This document shows, piece after piece, positions 1-8,329 of a DNA stretch of 64,000 bases. The stretch's first letter is position 1; each line of letters starts with the position of its first letter. The notes beneath the pieces were generated by a model. That model saw only the letters and a list, made by a program, of their open reading frames with translations. It was not told where the DNA came from and ran no database searches. The DNA is from a virus: IMG/VR virus record IMGVR_UViG_3300037042_001212, positions 16,528 to 80,527 of that record, one strand, 5' to 3'. A program made the position numbers and the translations under genes.

Positions 1-119
1 ACGAGGAGTTGCGCGTCTACAGGATCGAAGGCGACATCACTGACACAGAAGAACTCAAGGCAATGGCACAGGAGCTGGCCTTCATGTTTAACTGCAGCAA
101 AGTAACGCTGCGTATCTGA
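1..119 (+). CDS. Hypothetical protein, 5' truncated by window edge
   Basis: Only the C-terminal 38 residues are present (reading frame from base 3, TGA at 117-119). The fragment is acidic and ends in a short hydrophobic stretch (AFMFNCSKVTLRI). I do not recognise it. It is followed after 9 bases, with a GAGGAG ribosome site, by the next plus-strand gene, so it probably belongs to the same leftmost transcription unit that leads into the replication genes. Confidence 0.6.
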   Translation, partial: EELRVYRIEGDITDTEELKAMAQELAFMFNCSKVTLRI

Positions 120-128
120 GGAGAAACC

Positions 129-317
129 ATGAGACAAGACAAACTTGAAGCCGCCATCGCATACCTACGCGGTCGCAAGAAGTACAGCGTTGACCCCGGC
201 TGCACGTTCGTGCCGACCAAGCCGGTGCAAACCGATGTGGCCGAGACCATCCGCAAGTACCGTATGGAGGTGGAGCAGGTGCCCATCATGACGTTTGTGC
301 GTGGGAGAAAAAAATGA
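129..317 (+). CDS. Small hypothetical protein (62 aa)
   Basis: ATG preceded by GAGGAG with good spacing. The product is basic (RGRKK occurs near residue 15 and again at the C-terminus) and has no membrane segment or recognisable motif. Its stop overlaps the next start by 4 bases (ATGA), indicating translational coupling in the leftmost operon. Function unknown. Confidence 0.6.
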   Translation: MRQDKLEAAIAYLRGRKKYSVDPGCTFVPTKPVQTDVAETIRKYRMEVEQVPIMTFVRGRKK

Positions 318-496
318 GACGCGTCTTTGCAGATGATGACGTTCCAAGAGACGCACCTCGCGAATTAAAACCGTGGGGTAAACCGTTTCGGTTGCAGACC
401 GCTTGGCACACAGCGTTCCCGTGGGCTGATCTGGATAATGTTGGAAAAGAAGATACTGATGATATCTCGAAAGCAGTTGTCGTATGCCCGGAGTAA
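314..496 (+). CDS. Small hypothetical protein (60 aa)
   Basis: Starts inside the stop of the preceding gene and its own 3' end overlaps the following zinc-finger gene by 13 bases. Acidic N-terminus (FADDDVPRD), no recognisable domain. Coding status rests on the chained overlaps and ordinary amino-acid composition; function unknown. Confidence 0.5.
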   Translation: MRRVFADDDVPRDAPRELKPWGKPFRLQTAWHTAFPWADLDNVGKEDTDDISKAVVVCPE

Positions 497-663
497 AGAA
501 CAAGCTGGCCACCGAAGCGGTTACGCGCACTACCGGAACACGCTGGTGCAGTCACTGTCAGAGACACAAGCCCATTGAAGGCGGGCGCATGACGGGCGAG
601 TCAAAGAAACCGCAGTACCGGCGCTGGATATGCGCCGGGTGTAACGCACGACGTACACACTAA
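484..663 (+). CDS. Small zinc-finger-like protein (59 aa)
   Basis: Read directly from the sequence: ATG at 484, TAA at 661. It carries two Cys-x2-Cys knuckles, C22/C25 and C50/C53, separated by 24 residues, typical of a small zinc ribbon, and it is strongly basic (C-terminus RRTH). It overlaps the preceding gene by 13 bases and is followed by an AAAGGAG site for the VRR-NUC gene. Similar small zinc-ribbon proteins are common next to phage nucleases; a nucleic-acid-binding role is inference. Confidence 0.6.
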   Translation: MPGVKNKLATEAVTRTTGTRWCSHCQRHKPIEGGRMTGESKKPQYRRWICAGCNARRTH

Positions 664-675
664 AAGGAGTAACAC

Positions 676-1002
676 ATGGCATCAACACCGGAGTCGAAAG
701 TGAAGCGTAAAGTCAATGCGATACTTTCCGCGCTGGATTGCTACTTCTTTTACCCGATGACCGGGGGGTATGGCCGGTCTGGTGTGCCTGACATCATCGG
801 GTGCTACAAGGGTTTGTTTTTTGGTATCGAGTGTAAAGCGGGCAAGGGCAAAGCCACCGCGCTGCAGTGCGCCAACATTGATGAGATCAACCGCACTGAG
901 GGGCATGCGTTTGTTGTCCGCGAAGATACCGCCACGCTGGAGTTTATTCGAGAGGAACTGGATCATGGCCTTGCCAATGTCCGCGCTGTCGGAAGACAGT
1001 GA
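676..1002 (+). CDS. VRR-NUC domain nuclease
   Basis: 108 residues, the usual size of stand-alone phage VRR-NUC proteins (PD-(D/E)XK fold). The core is visible: SGVPDIIG supplies the PD aspartate, then FGIECKAGKGK gives the ExK pair, followed by the downstream Gln of LQCANI. The N-terminal half is basic (SKVKRKVNAIL). Preceded by AAAGGAG 6 bases before the ATG. VRR-NUC enzymes are structure-selective nucleases thought to act on recombination or replication intermediates, consistent with the polymerase gene following closely. The 3' end overlaps the next gene by 38 bases. Confidence 0.85.
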   Translation: MASTPESKVKRKVNAILSALDCYFFYPMTGGYGRSGVPDIIGCYKGLFFGIECKAGKGKATALQCANIDEINRTEGHAFVVREDTATLEFIREELDHGLANVRAVGRQ

Positions 1003-1216
1003 AGAATCAAAGCAGGAGCACCTCAACTACATCACCAGTATCGTCTGTGAGTGCCTGTGGGGAGAGAACGGTCATAAAGCGGTGCTCATACACTGCAATC
1101 CCGAAAACAAAGCGCTCGGGGTTTACGCGCTGAACGCTAACAACGAAGAGGTACAGATCATGATTCACGCTGTTGCACAGCACTACATCCAGCCGCGCCC
1201 CGAGGTGCTGCAATGA
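965..1216 (+). CDS. Hypothetical protein (83 aa)
   Basis: ATG at 965 lies inside the end of the nuclease gene in another frame; a longer in-frame extension upstream is only a shadow of that nuclease. No recognisable family; mixed alpha/beta composition with a Cys pair (VCECLW). The stop overlaps the polymerase start (ATGA at 1213), so it is translationally coupled to the DNA polymerase. Function unknown. Confidence 0.6.
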   Translation: MALPMSALSEDSEESKQEHLNYITSIVCECLWGENGHKAVLIHCNPENKALGVYALNANNEEVQIMIHAVAQHYIQPRPEVLQ

Positions 1217-3195
1217 GTCAGCCGTTTGAAGACCTGATCGTTTTGGACTTTGAGACTGCGTGGGACAAGAAGGAATACACGCTGTCGAAGCTGTCTACCG
1301 AAGCGTATATCAGAGACAAGCGCTTCAAGGCGTGGGGGTTGAGCTGGAAGTATTACGGGGAGGGGGTGGCTCAGTGGGTGAGCCACCGGGACATCCCTGC
1401 GTTCTTTCAGAGCATCGACTGGTCGAAGACTGGGGCGCTGGCGCACAACGCACAGTTCGACATCGCCATCATGTCGTGGGTCTACGGGCACATCCCGTGC
1501 TTCATTGTGGACTCGCTGAGCATGGCCCGGGCGCTACGCGGGGTGGAGGTGGGCAACAGCCTGCGCCGCCTCGCTGAGCAGTTTGGTCTACCCCCCAAGG
1601 GTGACGCTATCCACAGCACGGACGGCATACTGGACACGCTGCCGCTGCACGTTGAGCGAGAGCTGGCGGAGTACTGTAACCACGACGTGTTTCTGTGCGA
1701 GGGGGTCTTCGATAACCTGCTCCCCGGGTACCCCGCCAGTGAGCTGCGTCTGATCGACCTGACCCTGCGCATGTTCGTGGACCCGGTGTTGAAGCTGGAC
1801 CCGCACATGCTGACAGTGGCGATCGAGGAGGAGCGCGTCAAGCGGGAGGGGCTGCTCAACCGTCTGGGCGTGGTAGACAAGGACTTGGCCAGCAACGACA
1901 AGTTCGCCACGCTGCTGCGCTCCCTCGGCGTCGAGCCGCCCCTGAAGAAAAAGAAGCCGACGCCCAAGACCCCGAACCCGGAGGGCATGATCTTCGCGTT
2001 CGCCAAGAACGACGCCATGTTCCAAGCGCTGACCAACAGCGACAACGAGGACATCGCGCTGCTCTGCGAGGCACGGCTGGCTGTCAAGAGTACGTTGGAG
2101 AGAACGCGGGCGCAGCGGTTCTTGGATATTTCTCAGCGAGGCACGCTCCCCGTACCGCTGAACTACTACGGGGCACACACTGGACGGTGGGCTGCGTCTC
2201 GTGGGTCGGGTTTAAATATGCAGAACCTGAAGCGGGGGTCGTTCCTCCGCCGCTCCATCATGGCCCCTCCGGGCCACCTGATCGTTGTGGCTGACCTCTC
2301 CCAGATCGAGCCCCGCGTGCTGGCGTGGCTGGCTGGATATCGAGACTTGCTGCAGATTTTTGCTTCAGGACAGGATGCCTACGCGGCGTTCGGTGCCAAG
2401 ATGTTCGGCATACCCGGCATGACCAAGACGACGCACCCCGACCTGCGGCAGTCCGCCAAGTCCGCGCTGCTGGGCGCAGGGTTTGGGTTGGGGTGGGCGT
2501 CCTTCGCTGCCCAGCTGCTCACCGGCTTCCTCGGTGCACCGCCCACGCGCTACGACAGGGCGTTTGCAAAACAGCTTGGGGTAACCGGCGGTATGGTCAA
2601 GGACTTCATAGCCTATGAGCCCAACATGATCAAGGCGCTGGAGATTCCCCGACTGTGCACTGATGAAGAGATTGTTGTGCACAGCGTTGCAGCCAAGAGG
2701 ATCATCGACGTGTATCGCGACGAGGCGAAGCCGGTGGGGGACTTCTGGGGTTTGTGCGATGACGTTCTGGTGAGATCGCTAGTGGGTGGGCGCGAGTACA
2801 AGCACAAGTGCCTGACCTTCCAGAAGGAGGCGATCCTGTTGCCAAACGGTTTACATCTGCGGTATCCTGATCTCACAGGAAAACCCGACGAAAAAGGCCG
2901 GGTGCAGTGGACTTACGGCGACAAGCACAAGAAGCTTTATGGAGGGAAGCTTACCGAAAATGTCGTGCAAGCTGTTGCTCGCTGCGTTATGACGGACGGC
3001 ATGCTGCGGATACAGAAACGGTATCCCTGTGTTTTAACCGTGCACGATGAAGCTGTGGTGCTGGTGCCAGAGAACGAAGCAGTTGAAGCAGAGAAGTGGG
3101 TGTTGGAACAGATGATCAAGGAGCCGAAGTATCTCCCGGGTATTCCACTAGACGCAGAGACAGGAGTGGGAGAACGCTACGGTGACGCTAAATAA
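1213..3195 (+). CDS. Family A DNA polymerase with 3'-5' exonuclease domain
   Basis: 660 residues, comparable to T7-type polymerases. The N-terminal exonuclease domain begins with motif Exo I, DFET at D12-E14, and a second exonuclease acidic site lies in the AHNAQFDIAI segment. The polymerase domain has motif A with catalytic D361 (VVADLSQIEPR), motif B around Q413-K416 through GAGFGLG, and motif C H611-D612-E613 (TVHDEAV). No 5'-nuclease domain is present. This is the phage replicative polymerase and anchors the left operon together with the primase-helicase, SNF2 helicase and ssDNA-binding candidate downstream. Confidence 0.95.
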   Translation: MSQPFEDLIVLDFETAWDKKEYTLSKLSTEAYIRDKRFKAWGLSWKYYGEGVAQWVSHRDIPAFFQSIDWSKTGALAHNAQFDIAIMSWVYGHIPCFIVDSLSMARALRGVEVGNSLRRLAEQFGLPPKGDAIHSTDGILDTLPLHVERELAEYCNHDVFLCEGVFDNLLPGYPASELRLIDLTLRMFVDPVLKLDPHMLTVAIEEERVKREGLLNRLGVVDKDLASNDKFATLLRSLGVEPPLKKKKPTPKTPNPEGMIFAFAKNDAMFQALTNSDNEDIALLCEARLAVKSTLERTRAQRFLDISQRGTLPVPLNYYGAHTGRWAASRGSGLNMQNLKRGSFLRRSIMAPPGHLIVVADLSQIEPRVLAWLAGYRDLLQIFASGQDAYAAFGAKMFGIPGMTKTTHPDLRQSAKSALLGAGFGLGWASFAAQLLTGFLGAPPTRYDRAFAKQLGVTGGMVKDFIAYEPNMIKALEIPRLCTDEEIVVHSVAAKRIIDVYRDEAKPVGDFWGLCDDVLVRSLVGGREYKHKCLTFQKEAILLPNGLHLRYPDLTGKPDEKGRVQWTYGDKHKKLYGGKLTENVVQAVARCVMTDGMLRIQKRYPCVLTVHDEAVVLVPENEAVEAEKWVLEQMIKEPKYLPGIPLDAETGVGERYGDAK

Positions 3196-3207
3196 CGAAA
3201 GGTGAAT

Positions 3208-3663
3208 ATGAAGACTTTGCAAATTGGTAGCCGCGACTACCAGATACATGTTGTTAATTACATACGCGGTGCTCTGGGTCAGATTTACTACAAAGCAGGA
3301 GTGATCGAGTTGGCGGAGCGTTGTGCTGTGAGCGGGTATAAATACTCAAAGCACGAACGCACGGTAGCGTTCTGGCACGAGGTAGTTCACGGCATCTTGG
3401 AAGATATGAAGAGCCTTGCCGCGTACGACGAGCGCTTCGTTACCAAGTTTTCTAGAGTCTTAACCGAAGTTCTTAAACAGGCGTATCCCAATGAACGTAA
3501 CATGGTCACACAGCTCCTTAAAGGAGTTCGAGCAGTGCGCAAGAAAGTACCACGAGACAAAGGTGCTGAAGAACTACCCGTTCGTAAAAAGCAAGGAAGC
3601 AGCATACGGCGACCTCGCACACAAAGCCGCCGAGATGTACCTAAAAGGAAACCCGCTCGATAA
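3208..3663 (+). CDS. HExxH metallopeptidase-like protein with overlapping tail
   Basis: ATG at 3208 is chosen over an in-frame GTG at 3202 because GAAAGG sits 6 bases upstream. The core is ~95 residues with H57-E58-V-V-H61 in a hydrophobic helix (AFWHEVVHGIL), the zinc-binding signature of gluzincin or ImmA/IrrE-like peptidases. Whether it is catalytic is unknown. The last ~56 residues are encoded in the 173 bases that overlap the downstream nuclease gene, are extremely basic and look like a read-through tail rather than a domain. Compact phage proteins of this type usually end near residue 95, so a lost stop or an indel is possible. Confidence 0.7.
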   Translation: MKTLQIGSRDYQIHVVNYIRGALGQIYYKAGVIELAERCAVSGYKYSKHERTVAFWHEVVHGILEDMKSLAAYDERFVTKFSRVLTEVLKQAYPNERNMVTQLLKGVRAVRKKVPRDKGAEELPVRKKQGSSIRRPRTQSRRDVPKRKPAR

Positions 3664-4150
3664 GGAGTTCGAGTTCATGCAGCCGGTGCTCGACGCACTG
3701 ATCGCCAAGTCCGGTTCCAAGCATGCGGAGCTGAAGCTGGCAGCGACCAAGGACTTCGAGCCATGCAGCTGGTTCTCTAAAGAGACATGGGTGCGGGGCA
3801 TCATCGACCTGTTGATTTTGGATGAAGAGAACAAAGTGGCGTGGGTTGTGGACTACAAGACCGGCAGCGACAAGTACCCAGATCGGGATCAGCTGGAGTT
3901 GATGGCGTTGCTGACGTTCGCGCACTACCCGCAGGTAGAGAAGGTCAACGCTGCGCTGCTGTTCGTTGTCAAGAACAGCATGACCAAGCACAAAGTGGAC
4001 GCTGCGAGCACAGACAAGATTCTGTGGAGCTACCGAGAGCGTGTTGCGCGAATCGAAGATGCTTATGAGGCAGGTGTGTGGAACCCCAAGCAATCGGGGC
4101 TCTGCCCGTGGTGCCCTGTCAAGACCTGTGAATTTCACCCTGACCATTAA
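3491..4150 (+). CDS. Cas4/RecB-like PD-(D/E)XK nuclease with Fe-S cluster cysteines
   Basis: 219 residues. The N-terminus (SHSSLKEFEQCARKYHE) is the conserved opening of the PDDEXK_1/Cas4 family, which fixes the start although it lies inside the upstream gene. Catalytic acid D106 (RGIIDLL) is followed by the D121-Y-K123 pair (VVDYKTG) and a Q-motif (RDQLELMALL). C16, C205, C208 and C213 form the four-cysteine pattern that holds a 4Fe-4S cluster in Cas4 and AddB. Expected to be an exonuclease in recombination or replication processing. No CRISPR array or other cas gene is in the window, so this is a phage recombination nuclease. Confidence 0.9.
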   Translation: MNVTWSHSSLKEFEQCARKYHETKVLKNYPFVKSKEAAYGDLAHKAAEMYLKGNPLDKEFEFMQPVLDALIAKSGSKHAELKLAATKDFEPCSWFSKETWVRGIIDLLILDEENKVAWVVDYKTGSDKYPDRDQLELMALLTFAHYPQVEKVNAALLFVVKNSMTKHKVDAASTDKILWSYRERVARIEDAYEAGVWNPKQSGLCPWCPVKTCEFHPDH

Positions 4151-4161
4151 AGGAGAACGGC

Positions 4162-4428
4162 ATGCCCTACGTGAACAAGAAGCGCCCCTACAAACGCGAG
4201 AACGAGCTTTACAAGAGCAAGCCCGAGCAGATCGAGAAGCGTGTGCAACGCAACGCCGCCCGCCGTGAACTCATGCAGGAGGGTGTTGTAGAAAAGGGCG
4301 ACGGTAAAGAAGTGGATCACATCAAGCCGCTGAGTGCTGGCGGCACTAACAAGCGCAGTAACCTGCGCGTCAAGACAGCGAAGGACAACCGATCGTATGC
4401 AAGAAAGGCTAATCACAAGCCTAAGTAG
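4162..4428 (+). CDS. HNH endonuclease
   Basis: 88 residues, basic. The HNH core is VDHIKPLSAGGTN followed by RSNL and KDNRS, giving the D-H pair, the central Asn and the terminal Asn/His position of the beta-beta-alpha metal finger. The first 35 residues are a basic helix (KRENELYKSKPEQIEKR). Preceded by AAAGGAG. Small HNH enzymes in phages serve as free-standing nicking nucleases or packaging helpers; here, deep in the replication block and away from the terminase, a DNA-metabolism or homing role is more likely. Confidence 0.85.
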   Translation: MPYVNKKRPYKRENELYKSKPEQIEKRVQRNAARRELMQEGVVEKGDGKEVDHIKPLSAGGTNKRSNLRVKTAKDNRSYARKANHKPK

Positions 4429-4780
4429 TCGCGGGGTGTCGAAAGCTTTCGCATCGATAGACCGGTATTTCTTAGGCATCCGAGGAAGCGTTTGCGCCGC
4501 GCACCCGGATATTTTTAGCAAGTGGGGCGTAGACGAGTTGGAGACACTGTGGCGAGCTAAGTTTGGCTATGTCTGCAGACTGCATTTACCGGAATCCGTA
4601 GTAGCGGACTTCGGCCACTATGGGTCGGATGGACACGCAAGAGTGGCGCATACAGTTGAAGAGTTGTTTTGGTTGGCCGTGTCACTCCGCCTGTTCTTCG
4701 AGAAAAAACTGACACGAAGGGACACGCACGAGATGGCTGGAGCGTGTGTACAAATAGCATTTACAATAAACGAAGGGTAG
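4397..4780 (+). CDS. Hypothetical protein (127 aa)
   Basis: The in-frame ATG at 4397 is favoured over one at 4334 because the upstream extension only shadows the HNH gene; even so it overlaps the HNH 3' end by 32 bases. The C-terminal half contains a long amphipathic helix (ELFWLAVSLRLFFEKK). No family recognised. Directly followed by the helicase start, so co-transcribed. Function unknown. Confidence 0.5.
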   Translation: MQERLITSLSSRGVSKAFASIDRYFLGIRGSVCAAHPDIFSKWGVDELETLWRAKFGYVCRLHLPESVVADFGHYGSDGHARVAHTVEELFWLAVSLRLFFEKKLTRRDTHEMAGACVQIAFTINEG

Positions 4781-4782
4781 AA

Positions 4783-6360
4783 ATGGAGATTGTTGAAAAC
4801 AAAGCGCTTGTACTCCGCACACGCAACCCCTCCAAGTTCGACATCATCCCGCGCAGCAAGCACATTGGGGAGATCGGTAACGGCGTGCATGAGGTGGCCG
4901 TCTATTGGGGCTTGGATGAGGCGCGTGTACTGAAGAACTTGGGCGTGCGCGATGTGCCATCGCCCATCCTGCGCAAGTACAACTGGCCGGGGAAGTACAA
5001 GCCGTTCGAGCACCAGATAGAGACAGCATCGTTCTTAACGCTACACCGCCGCGCTTTCTGCTTCAGTGAGCCCGGCACCGGTAAGACGCTTTCAGCACTG
5101 TGGGCGGCGGACTACCTGATGTCCGTTGGTGCGGTGCGGCGCTGCCTCGTCATCTGCCCGTTGTCGATCATGCAGTCCGCGTGGTTGGGCGACATATCCA
5201 AGAGCGTTGTGCACCGCACCGCTGCCGTGGCGTATCACACCCAAGCAAGTCGGCGTATCGAGGTGGTGCAGAACGATTACGAGTTTGTGATCTGCAACTT
5301 TGACGGGCTGGCTATTCTGGCGAACACGATTTTGGAAGACGGTCGCTTCGACCTGATCATCGGAGACGAGGCCAACGCTTGGAAAAACGCCAGCACGGAT
5401 CGCTGGAAGTACCTGAATAAGCTGCTGAAGCCTGAGACAACCCTCTGGCTGATGACAGGCACTCCGGCTGCGCAGTCCCCGCTAGATGCGTATGGGCTGG
5501 CTAAGCTGGTCAACCCTACGTCGGTGCCCAAGTTCGCTACGGCGTGGCGTGATCGAGTCATGCTCCAGCTCAGCAAGTTCAAATGGATACCAAAAGAAGA
5601 TGCCGACACCACTGTGCACACAGCGCTTCAACCCGCAATACGCTTTACCAAAGCACAGTGCTTGGACCTACCACCAGTTGTTACGGTGACGCGTGAAGTC
5701 CCCCTTACGGCACAACAGCTAAAGTGCTACCGCAACTTGCGCGACTTGATGATGATTCGGGCAGCGGGTGAGACCGTCACCGCAATCAACGCTGCGGCGA
5801 TGGTGAACAAGCTCCTGCAGATATCTGCGGGTGCCGCCTACACCGACGCCAACGAAGTCATCGAGTTCGACTGCAAGCCTCGGCTGAACGTGTTGCTGGA
5901 GGTACTGGCAGAGACACCCCGCAAGGTGCTGGTGTTCGCGCCCTACCGTCACAGCATCGACACGATCAGCGACTTCCTGACCAAAGAGAAAGTGCCCTTC
6001 GCCAAGATACATGGAGACGTTAGCGCAAGCGCCCGGAGCCGGATATTCGAGCAGTTTCAGACCACCCCGGAGCCCCGCGTGTTGGTGATACAACCCCAAG
6101 CGGCATCGCACGGGGTGACGTTGACGGCGGCGGACACCGTAGTGTTCTGGGGGCCGGTGATGTCTGTTGAGACCTACATCCAGTGCTGTGCTCGATCAGA
6201 CCGGCAGGGGCAAGACTCAGACAAGGTTACTGTGGTGCACATTCAAGGGAGTGATATAGAACGGCGTATGTTTAAGAGACTAATGGGCCGGGTATTGGAT
6301 CACGGCGAGATGGTTAAACTTTACGAAGAGGAGCTTGCAGACCCAGAAGTAGGTGTGTAA
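4783..6360 (+). CDS. SNF2-like superfamily 2 DNA helicase
   Basis: Start taken at ATG 4783, with GAAGGG 7 bases upstream; the reading frame runs further upstream but overlaps the preceding gene. 525 residues with the SF2 motif series: Walker A S95-E-P-G-T-G-K-T102, Walker B as D195-E-A-N, motif III region LMTGTPAAQSPLD, and a C-terminal RecA domain ending with motif VI, ARSDRQGQ. This domain order, without added accessory domains, matches phage SNF2/UvsW-type ATP-dependent translocases that remodel branched DNA or displace proteins during replication and recombination. Confidence 0.92.
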   Translation: MEIVENKALVLRTRNPSKFDIIPRSKHIGEIGNGVHEVAVYWGLDEARVLKNLGVRDVPSPILRKYNWPGKYKPFEHQIETASFLTLHRRAFCFSEPGTGKTLSALWAADYLMSVGAVRRCLVICPLSIMQSAWLGDISKSVVHRTAAVAYHTQASRRIEVVQNDYEFVICNFDGLAILANTILEDGRFDLIIGDEANAWKNASTDRWKYLNKLLKPETTLWLMTGTPAAQSPLDAYGLAKLVNPTSVPKFATAWRDRVMLQLSKFKWIPKEDADTTVHTALQPAIRFTKAQCLDLPPVVTVTREVPLTAQQLKCYRNLRDLMMIRAAGETVTAINAAAMVNKLLQISAGAAYTDANEVIEFDCKPRLNVLLEVLAETPRKVLVFAPYRHSIDTISDFLTKEKVPFAKIHGDVSASARSRIFEQFQTTPEPRVLVIQPQAASHGVTLTAADTVVFWGPVMSVETYIQCCARSDRQGQDSDKVTVVHIQGSDIERRMFKRLMGRVLDHGEMVKLYEEELADPEVGV

Positions 6361-6400
6361 AATGTTTGACGTAGCATAAAAAACCAAGGAGATCACAACG

Positions 6401-6802
6401 ATGGAAGAGCAATCGATACCAATGGATAAACTCGCCAAAGTTTATCTGAAGATTCGCACCGAGATTCAAATGCGCACCAAGGCGTTCGAGGAAGAAATCA
6501 GCGTTCTTGAAGAGCAGAAGAAGGAAGTGTCCGACGCTATGCGGGAGCAGATGAAGGCTATCGGTTCCAAGTCTGTGCGCACGGACTTCGGCACAGTGGT
6601 CATGAAAGTGAAGACTGTGTTCGGCATGCAGGACTGGGACGGCTTCAAGCATTTCATTGTGGAACACAACGCACTGGACTTGCTGCAGCGGCGCATAGCG
6701 CAAAAGAACATGGAGGCGTTTCTGGAGAGCACTCCCGACGTGCAGGTGCCGGGACTGACCTCCAACTCCGAGTATGAAATCACTGTTACTAAACCGAAAT
6801 AA
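6401..6802 (+). CDS. Coiled-coil phage protein, possibly Gp157/Gam-like
   Basis: 133 residues. Residues ~10-50 are a charged coiled coil (KAFEEEISVLEEQKKEVSD), followed by a compact domain with ALDLLQRRIAQKN. This arrangement resembles the Siphovirus Gp157 or host-nuclease-inhibitor (Gam-like) families often found beside phage ssDNA-binding and recombination genes; the assignment is by resemblance only. AAGGAG precedes the ATG. It sits directly upstream of the putative ssDNA-binding protein. Confidence 0.6.
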   Translation: MEEQSIPMDKLAKVYLKIRTEIQMRTKAFEEEISVLEEQKKEVSDAMREQMKAIGSKSVRTDFGTVVMKVKTVFGMQDWDGFKHFIVEHNALDLLQRRIAQKNMEAFLESTPDVQVPGLTSNSEYEITVTKPK

Positions 6803-6811
6803 GAGGACATC

Positions 6812-7852
6812 ATGGGAACCAACGTAGCAGCATTCAACGCAGCAAAACTCCCCTCGTTTGCCAAGAAGCGCAGCGGCCCCCCTTCGGCGCTGACCAAGGC
6901 TCTTGCTGGCAGCGGTGGTGGTGGATACCCCCGTAAGATTTCGATCAAGGGCGGCGTGTTCCGCTTGGTCGCGGACGGCAAGGAAGTGGCGGCGATCGAG
7001 GAGCGCTACCTCGACGTGGTGCTGGTCAACGCTGCGCCGACCGTTTCGCGGGCGTACTACGACAAGAAGTTCAAAGACTCCGAAAGCTCCGCGCCGGTGT
7101 GCTGGTCGGACAACGGTGATGCGCCTGACACCACGGTGCCGAGCCCCCAAGCTGCGCAGTGCGCCAAGTGCCCGATGAACATTAAGGGCTCGGGCGAGGG
7201 TGACACTCGTGCGTGCCGCTTCAACCAGCGTATTGCGGTAGTGCTGGCTAACGACATGCAGGGCGAGATCATGCAGATGACGGTGCCCGCCAAGTCGCTG
7301 TTCGGCAAGGAAGACAACGGCAACTTCCCGCTTCAGGCGTATGCACGGTGGCTGTCGGCACAGGGCATCGAGCCGAACGAAGTCATCACGCGCATGAAGT
7401 TCGACACCAAGGAAGAATCGCCCAAGCTGTTCTTCAAGACCATGCGCTGGTTGGAGGACGAAGAGTTTGAGATGGTGGACGTGCAGTGTAAAGCTGAGAA
7501 CGCCACCAAGGCTATCGAGACTCCGACGTACGGTAATTCGGGCACCAAGCAGTTGGCTGCTCCCAAGGCCAAGGCCAAGGCCGAGGACGACGAAGAGGAG
7601 TTCGAGACCAAGAAGAAGGCTCCGGCACCCACGGACGACGAGGACGCGCCGCCTCCGGTGCAGAAAAAGAAAGCCGCTCCTTCTGATGACGAGGACGCGC
7701 CGCCCCCGCCCGCAGCCAAGAAAAAGAAAGAGGCTGAGCCCGAAGACGAAGACGCTCCCGAGCCGACCAAGAAGAAGTCGGCGGCTGCACCGGCACCGAC
7801 GGGGCGCAAGGCTCTGGGTGCTCTGGTCTCCGACTGGGATACCGACGACTAA
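6812..7852 (+). CDS. Putative zinc-containing ssDNA-binding protein with acidic tail
   Basis: 346 residues. The N-terminal ~230 residues contain four cysteines, C97, C117, C120 and C135, spaced like a structural zinc site, around motifs AQCAKCPMN and RACRFNQR common in phage proteins at this genome position. The last ~95 residues are low complexity: three blocks of DDEDAPPP or EDEDAPEP alternating with Lys runs, ending in the acidic tip DWDTDD. An acidic, disordered C-terminus recruiting replication partners is the hallmark of phage SSBs such as T7 gp2.5 and T4 gp32. SSB function is inferred from this architecture and from location between helicase and primase. Confidence 0.6.
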   Translation: MGTNVAAFNAAKLPSFAKKRSGPPSALTKALAGSGGGGYPRKISIKGGVFRLVADGKEVAAIEERYLDVVLVNAAPTVSRAYYDKKFKDSESSAPVCWSDNGDAPDTTVPSPQAAQCAKCPMNIKGSGEGDTRACRFNQRIAVVLANDMQGEIMQMTVPAKSLFGKEDNGNFPLQAYARWLSAQGIEPNEVITRMKFDTKEESPKLFFKTMRWLEDEEFEMVDVQCKAENATKAIETPTYGNSGTKQLAAPKAKAKAEDDEEEFETKKKAPAPTDDEDAPPPVQKKKAAPSDDEDAPPPPAAKKKKEAEPEDEDAPEPTKKKSAAAPAPTGRKALGALVSDWDTDD

Positions 7853-7865
7853 TCAACTAAAGGGC

Positions 7866-7881
7866 GGGGGCTTCGGCCCCC
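7866..7881 (+). terminator. GC-rich UUCG hairpin after the ssDNA-binding gene
   Basis: Stem GGGGGC/GCCCCC (6 bp) closed by a TTCG loop, 13 bases downstream of the TAA. UUCG tetraloops give very stable RNA hairpins. No T-run follows, so it is a weak intrinsic terminator at best; mRNA 3'-end protection or a pause between the abundant SSB-type product and the following genes is as likely. Confidence 0.55.
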
Positions 7882-7889
7882 GTACACTT

Positions 7890-8168
7890 ATGCCTTACGC
7901 ACCTAAGCTTTCAAAAGACATCCGCCGCGCCCCTGTTTCATTGGGGAATACGCTTGGCCTACAGGCACTTAGGCTTGACCTCTCCGTCATACGTATCTCC
8001 AAGTCAACCGGCGCTACGCGACAAACTATTTACAATTGGTTCGTCGGTGGTAAAGTAGCGCCCTTCTACCGGGAACGTGTATCAGCGCTCGTTGATATCA
8101 TGTCCAAATCCAAGACTGCTGAACACGCATGGAGGACCGCATGCTCTCGTTTCAACCTACGCACATGA
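7890..8168 (+). CDS. Helix-turn-helix DNA-binding protein (92 aa)
   Basis: ATG at 7890, just after the UUCG hairpin. The central segment SVIRISKSTGATRQTIYNWF is a recognisable HTH: first helix, turn at TGA, recognition helix TRQTIYNWF, then GGKVAPFYRERV. This resembles small Cro/XRE-like or transposase-type HTH proteins. It is the only clear DNA-binding regulator in the left arm and could control the primase unit or the late switch. That role is inference. Confidence 0.7.
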   Translation: MPYAPKLSKDIRRAPVSLGNTLGLQALRLDLSVIRISKSTGATRQTIYNWFVGGKVAPFYRERVSALVDIMSKSKTAEHAWRTACSRFNLRT

Positions 8169-8329
8169 TGACCAGTGAGCTTCTCCGTAGCGTACACATG
8201 TCCGCTGATAAGGTGTCTGAAGCAACAGTCACCGATCTGCGGCTTCGCTTGGAAGAGGTCGCAGACATTGTTACTTCGCGCACGGACCCGGATACCAAGA
8301 TAATCCAACTCCGCCGACTGATGGCCTAA
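8141..8329 (+). CDS. Small hypothetical protein (62 aa)
   Basis: ATG at 8141 is preferred over an in-frame ATG at 8129 because GGAGG lies at 8131-8135, five bases upstream. It overlaps the HTH gene by 28 bases. Alpha-helical and charged (ATVTDLRLRLEEVADIV), no known domain. It ends 13 bases before the primase-helicase start. Confidence 0.6.
   Translation: MLSFQPTHMMTSELLRSVHMSADKVSEATVTDLRLRLEEVADIVTSRTDPDTKIIQLRRLMA

Noticed and set aside
3491-4150. Reading the Cas4-like gene as part of a CRISPR-Cas system
   Set aside because: No array or other cas gene is in the window; Cas4-like nucleases are common in phage replication blocks.
6314-7150. Minus-strand open frame of ~278 codons
   Set aside because: Antisense to two well-supported plus-strand genes, with His/Leu-rich shadow composition.
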